NCBI GenBank assembly: GCA_911728455.2
Contig: OU452222.1
Location: forward strand, 9,136,108 to 9,200,107
Source: Marthasterias glacialis
Lineage: Eukaryota > Echinodermata > Asteroidea > Forcipulatida > Asteriidae
DNA: 64,000 nucleotides
Direction of reading: 5' to 3'
The translations under genes and the position numbers were made by a program. Every line of letters starts with the position of its first letter. The first letter of the stretch is position 1. Positions 34,323 through 45,249 of the stretch are shown here, one piece after another. The notes beneath the pieces are model-generated. The model ran no database searches and was not told the DNA's origin. It saw only the letters and a program-made list of their open reading frames with translations.

Positions 34323-37300
34323 TTAATATTCCCTTGCAAACTCCTTAAGGGAAGATCTTATCCATGCATGGGTATCAGGTTCACTCAGGGTAGAGAGAAT
34401 TGAATTTGGAAAATCTGGAAAATGGAAATGTCGCCTTCCTGGTTGAATGTCGAATAATCGATCCTTATGTAGCTCTAAAGCTAATGCTAGTTGGTCTTTA
34501 TTATTCTGTTTCTTGTGAGCCCCTGATGGCTTCTTAGACAATTGGTTGTTCACTCTTGTTAATATTGTGTTAACAACCTGAGCAGAATGGCTGATCCTGT
34601 CGATGCTCTTGCTGGTGATTTTACCCCGCAACCCCCCACAGTTATCCTTAAATACACGGTTCTGATGTTCAAGTTCTCTGTCCACCTCAACATTGTGATT
34701 AGATTTACCTGTCGTGTTGACAAAACGATTCCATGTTAGTTCGTATGCAAGGCGAGGTGTTAGGAAACACTTAATTTGCGACAAGAGGCGGAGTACTTGG
34801 TAGCTGTACTTAGGTTTTTTAGCTGCCTTAAATTGAAGAAGAAGAAATTTAAATAGAAGGATAATTCTATCTCCATCTCCCATCTTGCGAGCATCGTTGA
34901 AATCGTAGGCCATCATTCCCAAACTTATGGCTGTTCTGGTGTAGTTGAAAATGGCATCCTTGCCTGGCCCAAGTGAAGACTTTTCTTTAGGTTGGCTGAC
35001 TTGAATACCTGGATGCTTTGTCCGCATGTGATTTTTCAGCCCTTTCCTTGTGCTCTTTATAATTACATAATTATTGCAGTAAATAATGGAAATACTAAAC
35101 AGAAAACATTATACTCCATGGTAGGTAGGTTTTCCTACATGTACCTACCATGAATGCATGTTCATGAACATGTATGGGATGATGTATTTCATGGCTGGGA
35201 TAATCTGATGTGTTAAGCAAAGGATTTATACTATGTGTCAAAGACAGGATTTATCCTGTGTGTAATAAAAGACAGAATTTATCCTGTGGGTAATAAAAGA
35301 AAGGATTTATCCTGTGTGTAATAAAAGACAGGATTTATCCTGTGTGTAATAAAAGACAGGATTTATCCTGTGTGTAATAAAAGACAGGATTTATCCTGTG
35401 TGTAATAAAAGACAGGATTTATTCTGTGTGTAATAAAAGACAGGATTTTTCCTGTGTGTAAATAAACTAACAGCAGTTTAACAAAGCCAGGATACATCAT
35501 TGACTTTGGAAATCCTAATCATGGCAGTCATGGGGGGTGTTGGTATCACTTTCAACACTCATCATCTTCAACTCATCAATCTAGCATATCTTATAATTTT
35601 GTTTTGTTTGTATTTTTTTTAATGAAAAGCAGCAAGGCAATGAATATTACCAGAATTAAAACTCACCTGGTAAAAATTCCCCATTACATGGAAGTCAGCA
35701 ATCGCAGGAACTAGGCCCTTGAGTTTTTTGCTCTGTGTTGCTGAGTTAGTTTGTTCTCGCTTGCAGGAACTCTCCCTTTCACATGTGAGAAGATCCCCTG
35801 CACTGATGATAGATGTTACTTGATCACTTCCATGTCCCGGAACATGTTTGTGGAGATGGTGCATGATGTTGTATATGCCCTCTGTTTTGTTCTCGTCCTC
35901 CATCAGTACTCCAAGATTAACCTGTACATACAAAATCAAATAAATAGGTAAGCACATTCCATCATATGCTTACATTTGTTTATTTTGTCAATCTGCCTAC
36001 TTTTGGGGTTTAGATGGTGATTATCTTGTGAAATCCCATTGATATTGCCAATATTGATGCTTTCGCTGTTTAATGATTATTGATGTAGTCGGGTAAAATT
36101 GGGGGGGGGGGGGGGGGGTGATTGTAACATCTTTCAACCTGGGACTATCAATAAGGTTTATTAACTGATATGTACATACAAATCAATAAACTTACAATTT
36201 TAGATTTCAGCTTCATTTCTGCCATGTGTCTGTGATTGATTGGACTGGTGATTTCTGCTTTAATCCAATTGAGTGATTGAATGTTATCACCAATAATAAT
36301 GCCTATGTGTGTTCTCCAATTTTTCTTCATCTCACAGTTGTCTGATAGTGTTGGGAGATAATCTAAAACATTAATGTCATCCACAGTTGCTACAGGGTGG
36401 TCATTTGATAAGTGATGTGATGTAACTCTGTTCTGTATCGCAATCATCTGGACCATGTGATGATCAGTCCCATGCTTCTCTCTTGAGGTGTATCGGGGAT
36501 GGACAACTATGTCGACATTATCCATAACAAGCTGAAACCCTTTGTCTGTTCTGTTTTTTTGGAATTCTTTCAGCTCATCTTTATTGCCATTGGTTTTCAG
36601 TTCTTGTTCTTTACGCTCTGCTTCACAAGTTTCCTCAGCCCACTGCCTTACTTCATGGTCAAAGTCAACCCCAAAATCTATCTGCCGCTGCATCACTGTT
36701 TTGTAACTGGTACTGACAAACCGATTTTGAAGATGTTGAAAGGATGTTTTCTTTGCACCACCCTGCTTCAGGACAAGTGCGGTCAACACTTGATGTGCAT
36801 TCATATGGTGTGACCTACAGTTGAGGAGGATGCCTGCTGCTGTTGTTACACCTGGAATTAGTGTTTCTTTAGTTTTCTTGACATTTCTTTGTATACCAGT
36901 GCTTTCTGCAACAGCATGAAGAGTTGATGCTATTAATGGAGCTTTCAGTTTCAGCTCATCATTTTGATGAGTGAAGTTAAACTTTTTCAGGTCTTCAATG
37001 GATGACCCACAAAAGAGAGAGGGCTCATCTGGATCACATAGGCTATCAGCTTCTTGAATTACACATTTGATGAAAGAGCTGTTGATGTCATGTTTTGCTG
37101 CTTCCATTGATATAACATGCCGGATTGCTTTGCGATGATCACCTGCACATAATGCAGAAGCAACTTGTATCCAAGGGCCAAATAACACTCTTTTGTCTGT
37201 GTGGTTTGAGTAGTGTATTACAACCTGTACAAGACACGAAACAAAACAAAGTAATATCCTAATAAATACAAATTTTCAACCATTCTCTGGATAATTAAAA

Positions 37301-39359
37301 TTTGAATTTTTCAAACAATGAAAGTAACGGCATTGTGGGCTGTTTCGTTGAAGCTTGTTTATTGTATATTGTAAAGATACATACATGAAATAACATCTTG
37401 GATTGTTGTAAGGTCTGCCAGAAATGCACACAACATGTTTAAAGAAAATTATAAATGAAATACAAGTTATAGGTCTACCTAAGCATAAAATACAGGTTCC
37501 TTGCATGTGAACCATTAAGAATACAAGTTAACAAAGCAAATTGTAAAATTATTACAACACTTATTGTTTTATTATTTCTGAACATGTCCAAATGACAATT
37601 TCTACCACAGCCCTGATTTCAAATAACAGTGCCTAAATTACAGACTAGGCAGTTTGGCTGCTACAATGTGTCCTCATCCCTCACACAATAAACCAAATTG
37701 TTTGGACTTAGATAAGGTTTGAATGCCTGACCCAGTGATAAGCAATTGCTATTTGGGCCCAGTCCTTCTGAATCCTTCCTTTTGGGAATTGGATATACAT
37801 GTACATGTACACTGCAGGAGGTTTTGAGGCTCCATGGGTTAACAAAATGAATATCATGGTTTGACCCATGCCAGCCTTATACATTACATGTACCTTCAAG
37901 ATTTAATCATTTTCGTTCTTTATTGTATACAAAAGTTGTTTTTTAAAAAATAGTTCACACTGAGCACACAATGAATCAACATAGTGTACTTCATGTAAAT
38001 ATCTTTCTTCAAGCTGGTAAGCAGTGATCCTTAACTGGTTTTGCTGTTAATTGGAATCTCTGAACTTGATTTTTATCAACAGTGTGATTGCAGACACTGG
38101 TTGTTTGCAGAACAAAGTGATTGGAATGAATGATCTACATGTATGTTCATGACTTCAATCAACATTTGCAGACAAATACATGATTTTCTTACCTCAGCTG
38201 TTATGGAAGCATCTTTCTCCTCAAAATGGATTCGCTTCTTCAGTGGCTGAAACAGGAAGTGAAAATTGAAAGATTATACAAATGCTATAAATGAAAGCAT
38301 GTTTTTGTTTCCATGTCAGAACAACCGAGGGTTTCATGTATTACAAGCTTTTAAAAATAATGATAAATAAACAATTAAATATTACAAAGTGATCAATTAT
38401 GACCCACAGAAATTATTGTGACTGCAGTAAAGTCTTTTTGAAGCATGTAATGCACATGAATTATACCCTTTATAAGCCTACTGAATGAAATCTATCTTAC
38501 TGTTTACAGGTGAACAGTTTTCAGAGGAATATAACCCTTTTTAAGGTCATTAGATGTGAATGATCTTTATATAAACTATCTTTACTGAGTCATTTAAAGC
38601 TGTTCAAAAAATTCAGGTTTGATTGAGAATGAAACAAAACTAACATTATACGCAATGTCTTTTACTAAAAAAATAAATAAATAAATAAAATAAAAAATCA
38701 ATCATAATCATAGATTGATAAGCCAGTTTTCTGACTTTTTTATTTTATGTTTTTATTTTAATATTATTAGTTTTTCTACCGAGTTTTGATGCTTTGAAAT
38801 TGTATTAGGGGAGAATAGCACACAAAAAGCGGGCCCGAGCCAAAACTTTAATTAAGTCACTTTCTACTTAGGCTGCCTTAATAAGTTATTTAGTTGCTTA
38901 TTAGTAGACTAATAATAATATTAAGTAATAAGTAATAGTTTAGCCCACCTTTCGGGTTGTGGGTGTTCCAGGTGATTGAACCGCCTTCCTCTTAAATTGA
39001 TCCCCTTGTTTCTTTGGTGTAGAACTACAACTACAAGATGGTGTCGTTTTGACTGGACATTTCTGTTGATCACGCTTTGCTTTTGTTGCTAAATACAGTT
39101 CTCTGACTTGGGTCTGAAGAACTCCACCTGCCCTCACTTTGCTGACTTTGTGTTCGCATTGTTCGCATACATTCTGTGAACTATTAACGTCAGGCGTTTC
39201 TCCTAAAATTCTAAACAACTGCGGCAAAAATTGTGGATCCCGCTTAACTTTAATACTCGTTTCCTTGATTGAGATGTACTTCTTGCATGTAACTAATTCT
39301 TTATTGCAAATCAGACACCAACGACAAACCGGCCACCGAGGCCCCGGTGCCGTAGCCAT
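34323..39359 (-). CDS. DUF6589-like putative transposase with N-terminal Cys finger
   Basis: Five exons join in frame: 38949-39359, 38193-38246, 36196-37224, 35667-35921 and 34323-35054, giving 826 aa with every junction in phase 0. The start is the ATG at 39,359 (MATAPGPRW). Residues 12-68 form a Cys-rich finger of ZAD-like layout (CRWCLIC ... VCEQC). The central and C-terminal parts resemble the DUF6589 family, common near mobile DNA in invertebrates and basidiomycetes. Acidic positions that could form a DDE/RNase H-type site are VMDNVDI (D390/D393), SAGDLL (D541), IADFH (D574) and VDRELEHQNRVFKDN (near 700). The metal-ligand assignment is inference. GLKNHMRTKH after residue 587 looks like half of a zinc finger. 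The donor after exon 1 (AAG/GTGGGC) and the acceptor before the last exon (TATAAAG/AGC) are weak and least certain. Confidence 0.8.
35243..35460. repeat. 28-bp tandem array in the transposase intron
   Basis: About eight units of GACAGGATTTATCCTGTGTG plus TAATAAAA, with few substitutions. Each unit contains AGGATTTATCCT, a short inverted repeat. It lies in intron 35,055-35,666 of the minus-strand gene. Confidence 0.93.
36103..36118 (+). repeat. G homopolymer
   Basis: An uninterrupted run of about 16 G in the intron between transposase exons 3 and 4. A similar run occurs at 28,088-28,103 outside the element. Confidence 0.95.
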
Positions 39360-39651
39360 ACTCGAGAGACAATCGGTCACGTCAATACGATCCACGGACG
39401 TACGGGGACTGGCATGGCGCTGGCCGCCGGCCGCAGAGAGCTAGTTAGTAGCTGCGCTGATCGTTGGATTTGCGGCGGACAGAACGAAAACTTTTAACCA
39501 GTAGTACAATACAGTACTGACTAAATTATACACACCAGACTATTGAACAAAGCCAGTTTGTTGACAGTGCGCGTGCGCGGATATTTTAAGAGCCGAGTTG
39601 GGATGCAAAACTAGCGCATGCGTAGTGTGTTTCCCCCCCATTTCGGGGGGA
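39360..39651 (-). promoter_or_regulatory. Promoter-side region of the transposase gene
   Basis: Spacer between the transposase start codon and the right inverted repeat. It is richer in G+C and CpG than the rest of the element (GGCCGCCGGCCGC near 39,421) and contains an imperfect palindrome of C and G runs at 39,631-39,653. No TATA box is evident. Confidence 0.4.
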
Positions 39652-39783
39652 AAATTACGAAAGTGCCAAGACTCTCCTGTGATAGCGGACTCGGGGTGAT
39701 AGCGGTCTATGGTGAGAGCGCGCCCTCTTGTGGTAATAGATCGTGGGAAATATCAGTACCAGGAGAGTCTTGAACCAAGACTA
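39652..39783 (-). repeat. Right terminal inverted repeat (132 bp)
   Basis: Exact reverse complement of 28,632-28,763. The target duplication GATTAATA follows at 39,784-39,791. GCSH starts 144 bp beyond it. Confidence 0.97.
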
Positions 39784-39934
39784 GATTAATAGTGTGTATG
39801 TTAATATTACGTCGTGTGTGCGCTCCAACATCAATCCACGCATGAACATTGTACCCTGCCGGTAAACAAACCCCGCTGTGAAGTTATCTGTTCGTTTAAC
39901 CATTCAAAACACATTTTTTGACAAAGTTTTCAAC

Positions 39935-42900
39935 ATGGCATGTCCACGAATTCTTTTGCAATCTGTGAACTTGTGTTCTAGAGTATGCAGGGCGTCTGCT
40001 TGGGTTACTGCACGTCCGTATTTAATGAATTCTTCATCAAAAGTATTAACAAGGCAGCAAAGTCTTCCACGACAATTTAGCACTTCAAGTTCTGACCTCT
40101 TGAAAGAAGGTAAACGTAGCTCTGGGCTCAATTTAGCACTAGTAGTAGTACTTCACTTATAAATTAGAACAATGAACTAAACATGTTTGATGTAGGCGGT
40201 AGGTCCTCTACACAGACATGACAGAGCAAGGACAGAGAACTGTCCTATGGTGGTGTGAACAGCCCTTGCCTTCATTTGGGCTTCACAATGACCAATGTAC
40301 CGTCTGTATTTCTATGAAGTAACTAGGTCATTCGTATTTATACTTTGATTTGAAGTGATTAAATTGTATTACAATATTATTTAGCTAAAACAAAACAAAA
40401 AGTTCAAACTTCAAGTTCAAGATTTGATTGACCTGGCTTTGACCTTTCACAGTAATATGCGACACCTTGTTCAAGAAGGGGCAAATTTGTTTACTTCGAA
40501 CCAAAATCGCATTGCTGGCTGCAAGTTGCTGGAATTTCCACTCACGCGCGCGTATGGAACGCGTGTGTGTTGCTGGATGTGTGGGTGTGTGTGTGTGTGT
40601 GTAAAGTTCTAGCATCGAGTTGCAGATGGCAACGAGTGTTCGAAATAAACAAATTTGAAAAATACTATGGTTTTATATTATAGAACCTAGAGCCATAAAC
40701 AATGTGGCGGAATTCCCTTTTGAGTCTTATTTAAATTCGGAAGTATGGAAAGAGGTTCACCATCTGTGATGAAAGTTCTCCAAATCCCAAACTTCACTTA
40801 TGCCTCAGACCCAGAAAATACTTTAAGGATGCAAGCTCGTTTCGCGGAAATATACCACCGATTGGTTACTGATTGTCTTGGGCACCTTACTGGGGCGGGA
40901 CAGGGTAACTTTCTGGGGGAAACACTCTAACAAACAGAATCAAACATGGCTCTTCGTGTAAACTTCTCTTATTGCCTCCTGGGCAATGCTCTTTAATGCC
41001 ACTTGGGCAACTCTCTCTTGGAAATTATATTTCCTTCCTCTATCTTTGTATAACAAACCTTTATTAACTCCTGTAACCAAACCTTGGCTTTCCGAGTGCA
41101 CCCCTCTCGTGATTGATCCAGCTTTAACTGGCAAATTTGGCGACAAAAATATTGTCTCGCAGTGTCTCTGTTTGAGTTTCCTTACCAGTTGGACTACTCG
41201 ACTAATACTGAATAGCCACTAGTCAACCTCTGTGGTTAATCCTAAGTCGATCTTTGTGATTGACCGTCTGAGCCATTCAAATTCTCTGTGAACTCCTATT
41301 ACATTAGCCGTCACTTCGTCACAACTACTCTCAAAGGCTACTCAAATCACTGTAACACAATCGTAAGCCAACAATTTACAGGACTAACAAACCTACTGGC
41401 ACGACTAGCACTGGATCGCTCTTCGGAACACTGCACTCAGCAAGTTACACAGTTGACAGGGCATAGAAATACAGAAGTAGGGTCGGAGACAGCAATGTTT
41501 ATCTGGCGGACAGTAACAGCAAACCACATTCACCCGGGGCTTACTGGGCTGTTTTTGCTTGACATGTTTGCTGCAGAGACTTCAAAGTCAATTTGGAATT
41601 ATAAGTGATATTGTCAAGTCTTGGTTCAGCACATATACCTCAAAAACATCAACCGCACAACTAAGGTTTCTTTCAAGATAGTGGATATTTTGCCCGATTC
41701 GGCTTTCTTTTAGTAAATGTTATTAAAGCCAGGAAAATCATACAGTGCCTTCTTTGAAGCCTACAGAAGTTATACAGTTATATAATATTAATTTACCAAG
41801 ATTTTCATTCAGATCCTGATAGCACAGAGGAAATGATCCCGCTTAGCAACCTACACACATTCCTCGTTCGAATCCTGAAGCGTTTTTTCGAGAAACAAAA
41901 TTTCTTATAAAATATATATTTTTCTTTTAATCATTAAAAATTGATGCCTACATTTAAAATGTGCTACCTATTCTTTTTCTGATTTGTTGCTCCTGAGGAT
42001 TTTTTTATTAAGGGAAATAAAGTCCGAAATTGTAATGGTCTGACGCCCATCTCATGAATACGAAGTCACAATGATAATGTTGATGCGGAACCAGACTAAC
42101 ATTTGTCACGATAACATCTAAAAGAAGTGCCAAACATTCTCATGAGAACAAACGTCTCTTTCAAGAAATTATGGAATGTCTTACCATGAATAGGCCCAAG
42201 CCTTGGCCGTAAGCATCGGCCAATAATCGGCCATAGTAAGCTGGAATCTTGGACTTGCCTCCCATATGCCGAATACAATGAAAAACAATAGTGGTAGCCT
42301 ATCAATCTCTTGTAATCCTTGTTTTTACAACAAAAAGGACAAAGGTCTGGATACTGGGATCATCCATAAACCACCGCACAATAACCCCAAAACAACAAAT
42401 TATTCAAGACCATGTTTTCTCTTTGTGTTGGTGAAACAAGCGTTACACGGCGTGTGCGTGCTCTGTGCATGCTCAGCAGTGGAATGTCCGGGTGACCTTT
42501 GTTCCTGTTTTCGGATTTTACACAATGGCATGTTTTAACATCACCCATTTGCCGGCTCGAAGTGTTTTTTCGTGGATACATGTCAGCCAGCGCTATTTTA
42601 ACAGGTTAATACATTCTCACAATACTAATATTCCTGATGCATAACAGACACCAAATCCACTCTTCATCTGCTCAGACCTGGCTTTTTGTTTCTAAAAGGA
42701 AAGCCGGGGATAGCTCATTTGCCATGGCTGCCCTACACATGCGGAATGAGATCACTGCCTGTCTTGGGGGGGGATCTTAGCGCCTGTATTAAAACGCCAC
42801 TTTTGCTTAGTCTCCCATCATATTGATACAGAAATCCAAAATGTATACCATCTTCCTCTTTGTCCAGGTCGTCTCTTCTCCAAAGATCATGAATGGATTC

Positions 42901-45249
42901 TGCCAGAGGAAGACATACGCACAGGAACTATTGGTATTAGTGACTTTGCCCAGGTAAGAACAGTCAGACCTATGATTCGCTAATAATTGTCCTGATTTCT
43001 GTGTTTTTTTCTCCTTGATTTCACTTTACCTCCAAGTTTCCTCAAAGAGTTGTAGTTGCCACCAACAGAAAAAAACAAACTAGTATTGTGTTCGTGTTCA
43101 AATCCTCAATTTTTTTTTTATGAGTCTAAAAACCTTTATAAATTTAACACACAGGAGGTGCTCTTGTCTTGGGGTCAATTTGAATGACAATACAATTTAG
43201 CAGAAAAAAAGTTACTGATTATTAAACTCTTTTCCTCATTTTTGTTTCCTCCCGATAAGCACTTGGTTGAATTCAACCATGTTGTTAAATATTCTCTTAA
43301 ATTTTGTGGGGTGTTTTTCTTTTCAGGAAAAACTAGGAGACATAGTGTATATTGAACTGCCACAGACTGGGACACGTCTAGCCAAGGGGGGTGAGTTTAA
43401 ACTTTCTCTCATCACAGATACAGTGTGCCAGGCAGCTTGTAATATAAAAGTAGCCTATTTATGTCAAAACTATAACAAAAATATAATAAAACAAAGTTGA
43501 TTTTGGCAGGGCTTGAACAATCACTGGCCAAGAGTGCTGCATGAAGTCGAACTCCCTTCTTGGGTAGCCTGATAGGCCAGTCAAAAATTAGCAACCAGCC
43601 TGTTTGAAAGTGGAACTTTACTTAGTTTACGTGAAAGAATCACGCAAACTAAGTAAAACAAAAGGCCAGTAAAAATTGCTGTGGGCTTGTCAAATGTCCA
43701 ACTGAGTAGCCCTGGAGGGAAAAATAGTACTCAGTTTGTTGAGAATGTGGATGCGTAGATAATGTACTAAAGGTTAACATCTCCAGGGCTGGATTCTATA
43801 AAGAACTAAGCTTGTTTTTAAGATGTGTATCAATATTATTTGCACAGCAATCGGATGATACGAAAAGTAGGATATGAAACTGATGCCACAATACAAATCA
43901 CTTAAGATGAATCTTAGCGCTTTGTGAAATCAAGCCCAGGGCTTAAAGTATCCACTAGACCATGGCTCAAGCCCAATAGAATTTGTGTTTTTGCCAGAAA
44001 ACTCACAACCTAACAAGTCCAGTGTAGTGGGTATTATTCCAAACAAGTACAAACACATACTGTGTGGAATAAGATTTGCTAGTTTGTTAAAAACTAGGTT
44101 TTAAGTCTAAATGTTCTTCCAAATAGTTCAACAAGTGATGGGTCAAAGTGAGCTTGAGCTAGAAGCCATGTGGTCTAGTTTGTTGTTGTTTTTTTTTAAT
44201 TTTAAAGTTTAATTTAAGATTACTCAGGGACTGTTTGTGGCCAGGTTGGGATTAGAGTTAATAGACTGTGTTGGATTGTGTAAGATTGTTGCAAAATTGT
44301 TGCAAAATCCTGCAAGAAATATACTTTGAGTGTTCATCTTTGATTTTCCTTCTGCCAGATTCCTATGGTGTGGTTGAGAGTGTGAAGGCAGCAAGTGACC
44401 TATGTGCCATGATTGATGGTAAAGTCAAACAGACAAACAAGGCATTGGATAAATCACCTGAACTAATCAACAGTGATCCGCTTGTTGCAGGTACGTTGGA
44501 TTGTACCACAATATCAGACAAATTAAAAAAAAGAAACTTTGCCCGATATGCTGCAGTTGTGCTCTCAATATCCAGTGCTTCAACAGTACAACGAAGGGAA
44601 ATCATTTGTATTTCACGGAAGTCTTATATACAAATTTCCTTAGTAATTATTATCAATTTGCTGACTTGTTTAGATAAGTTGAAATCATCAGAATATACAT
44701 TGTATGCAAGGATAGTAAATAATGAATCTGTTAACACAGAGGGTGTTTGGGTGTTATTATGACAGATTACTACAGAACAATGAATTCTGACCATTTTGTG
44801 CAAAGTATACCCATTGAAATAGAACTGGCCTGTTTTGTGTAATTCTTTGCAAGTTAGCTGGAGCATTAATTCATTATCCCATGCAACTCGTTACACATGG
44901 AACGCAGAAATGATTCATTTTTCTGTATTTCTCCCCAGCTTGTGGGATAACTAATAATAGATGTTGCACTTTCATAAGACAAACATAAACTTGTTACCAA
45001 GCTGGAGTCCTTCCTGCATCCCTACAACATAACAGCAGATGTGTAACTTTTTCAAAAGTTATATTGTGTCTTTTCCAGTAAGTGATTATAAAATTATCTT
45101 GATTGCCTTTCGTAGAATTAATTTCCCCTCTCTCTCTACTCCTTACCTCCAAAGGCTGGATGTTGAAGATGACAATAGATCATCCTGAACAATTGGACGA
45201 CCTAATGTCAGAAGAGGAGTACCAGGAATACATCACCAAGGCGTCATAA
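39935..45249 (+). CDS. GCSH: Glycine cleavage system H protein, mitochondrial
   Basis: Five exons join in frame: 39935-40109, 42868-42953, 43327-43390, 44359-44490 and 45155-45249, giving 183 aa (human GCSH is 173). All have GT/AG borders. The N-terminus is an Arg/Ser-rich, acid-poor mitochondrial presequence ending QFSTSSSDL. The mature part has KDHEWILPE, GTIGISDFAQ, LGDIVYIELP and the lipoyl-lysine motif ESVKAAS (K118), and ends PEQLDDLMSEEEYQEYI. H protein carries the lipoyl arm that shuttles the aminomethyl group between the P, T and L proteins of the glycine cleavage complex in the matrix. The ATG at 39,935 is chosen over an in-frame GTG upstream. The start codon is only about 150 bp from the right end of the DNA transposon. 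Confidence 0.96.
40110..42867 (+). other. GCSH intron 1
   Basis: A 2.76-kb intron with a (GT)n microsatellite near 40,585-40,602. A stretch at about 40,740-41,610 is less AT-rich than its surroundings and has open frames on both strands that I do not recognise. A possible tRNA-like B box (CGTTCGAATCC) sits near 41,863. None of these is called as a gene. Confidence 0.5.
43786..43937. repeat. MITE-like element with TTTGTGAAATC end, copy A
   Basis: Ends are an imperfect inverted repeat: GGGCTGGATTCTATAAAG on the left, and GGGCTTGATTTCACAAAG as the reverse complement of the right. The inner CTTAG motifs also match. It lies in GCSH intron 3. A relative with the same GATCTTAGCGCCTTGTGAAATC-type end is at 57,148-57,289. 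Confidence 0.55.

Larger units (their letters stand above)
28631..39783. mobile_element. Complete RecQ/DUF6589 DNA transposon (Academ-H-like)
   Basis: An 11,153-bp element. Its 132-bp terminal inverted repeats (28,632-28,763 and 39,652-39,783) are identical base for base. It is flanked by an 8-bp target duplication GATTAATA (28,623-28,630 and 39,784-39,791) that lies in an 11-bp direct repeat CTAGATTAATA. Inside are a plus-strand RecQ-like helicase and a minus-strand DUF6589-like protein that converge from the two ends, both intact. Helicase-bearing DNA transposons of this general kind have been described in animals and fungi as a lineage of Academ (AcademH). That assignment is inference from gene content and needs a search. 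Identical ends imply recent movement. Confidence 0.9.
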
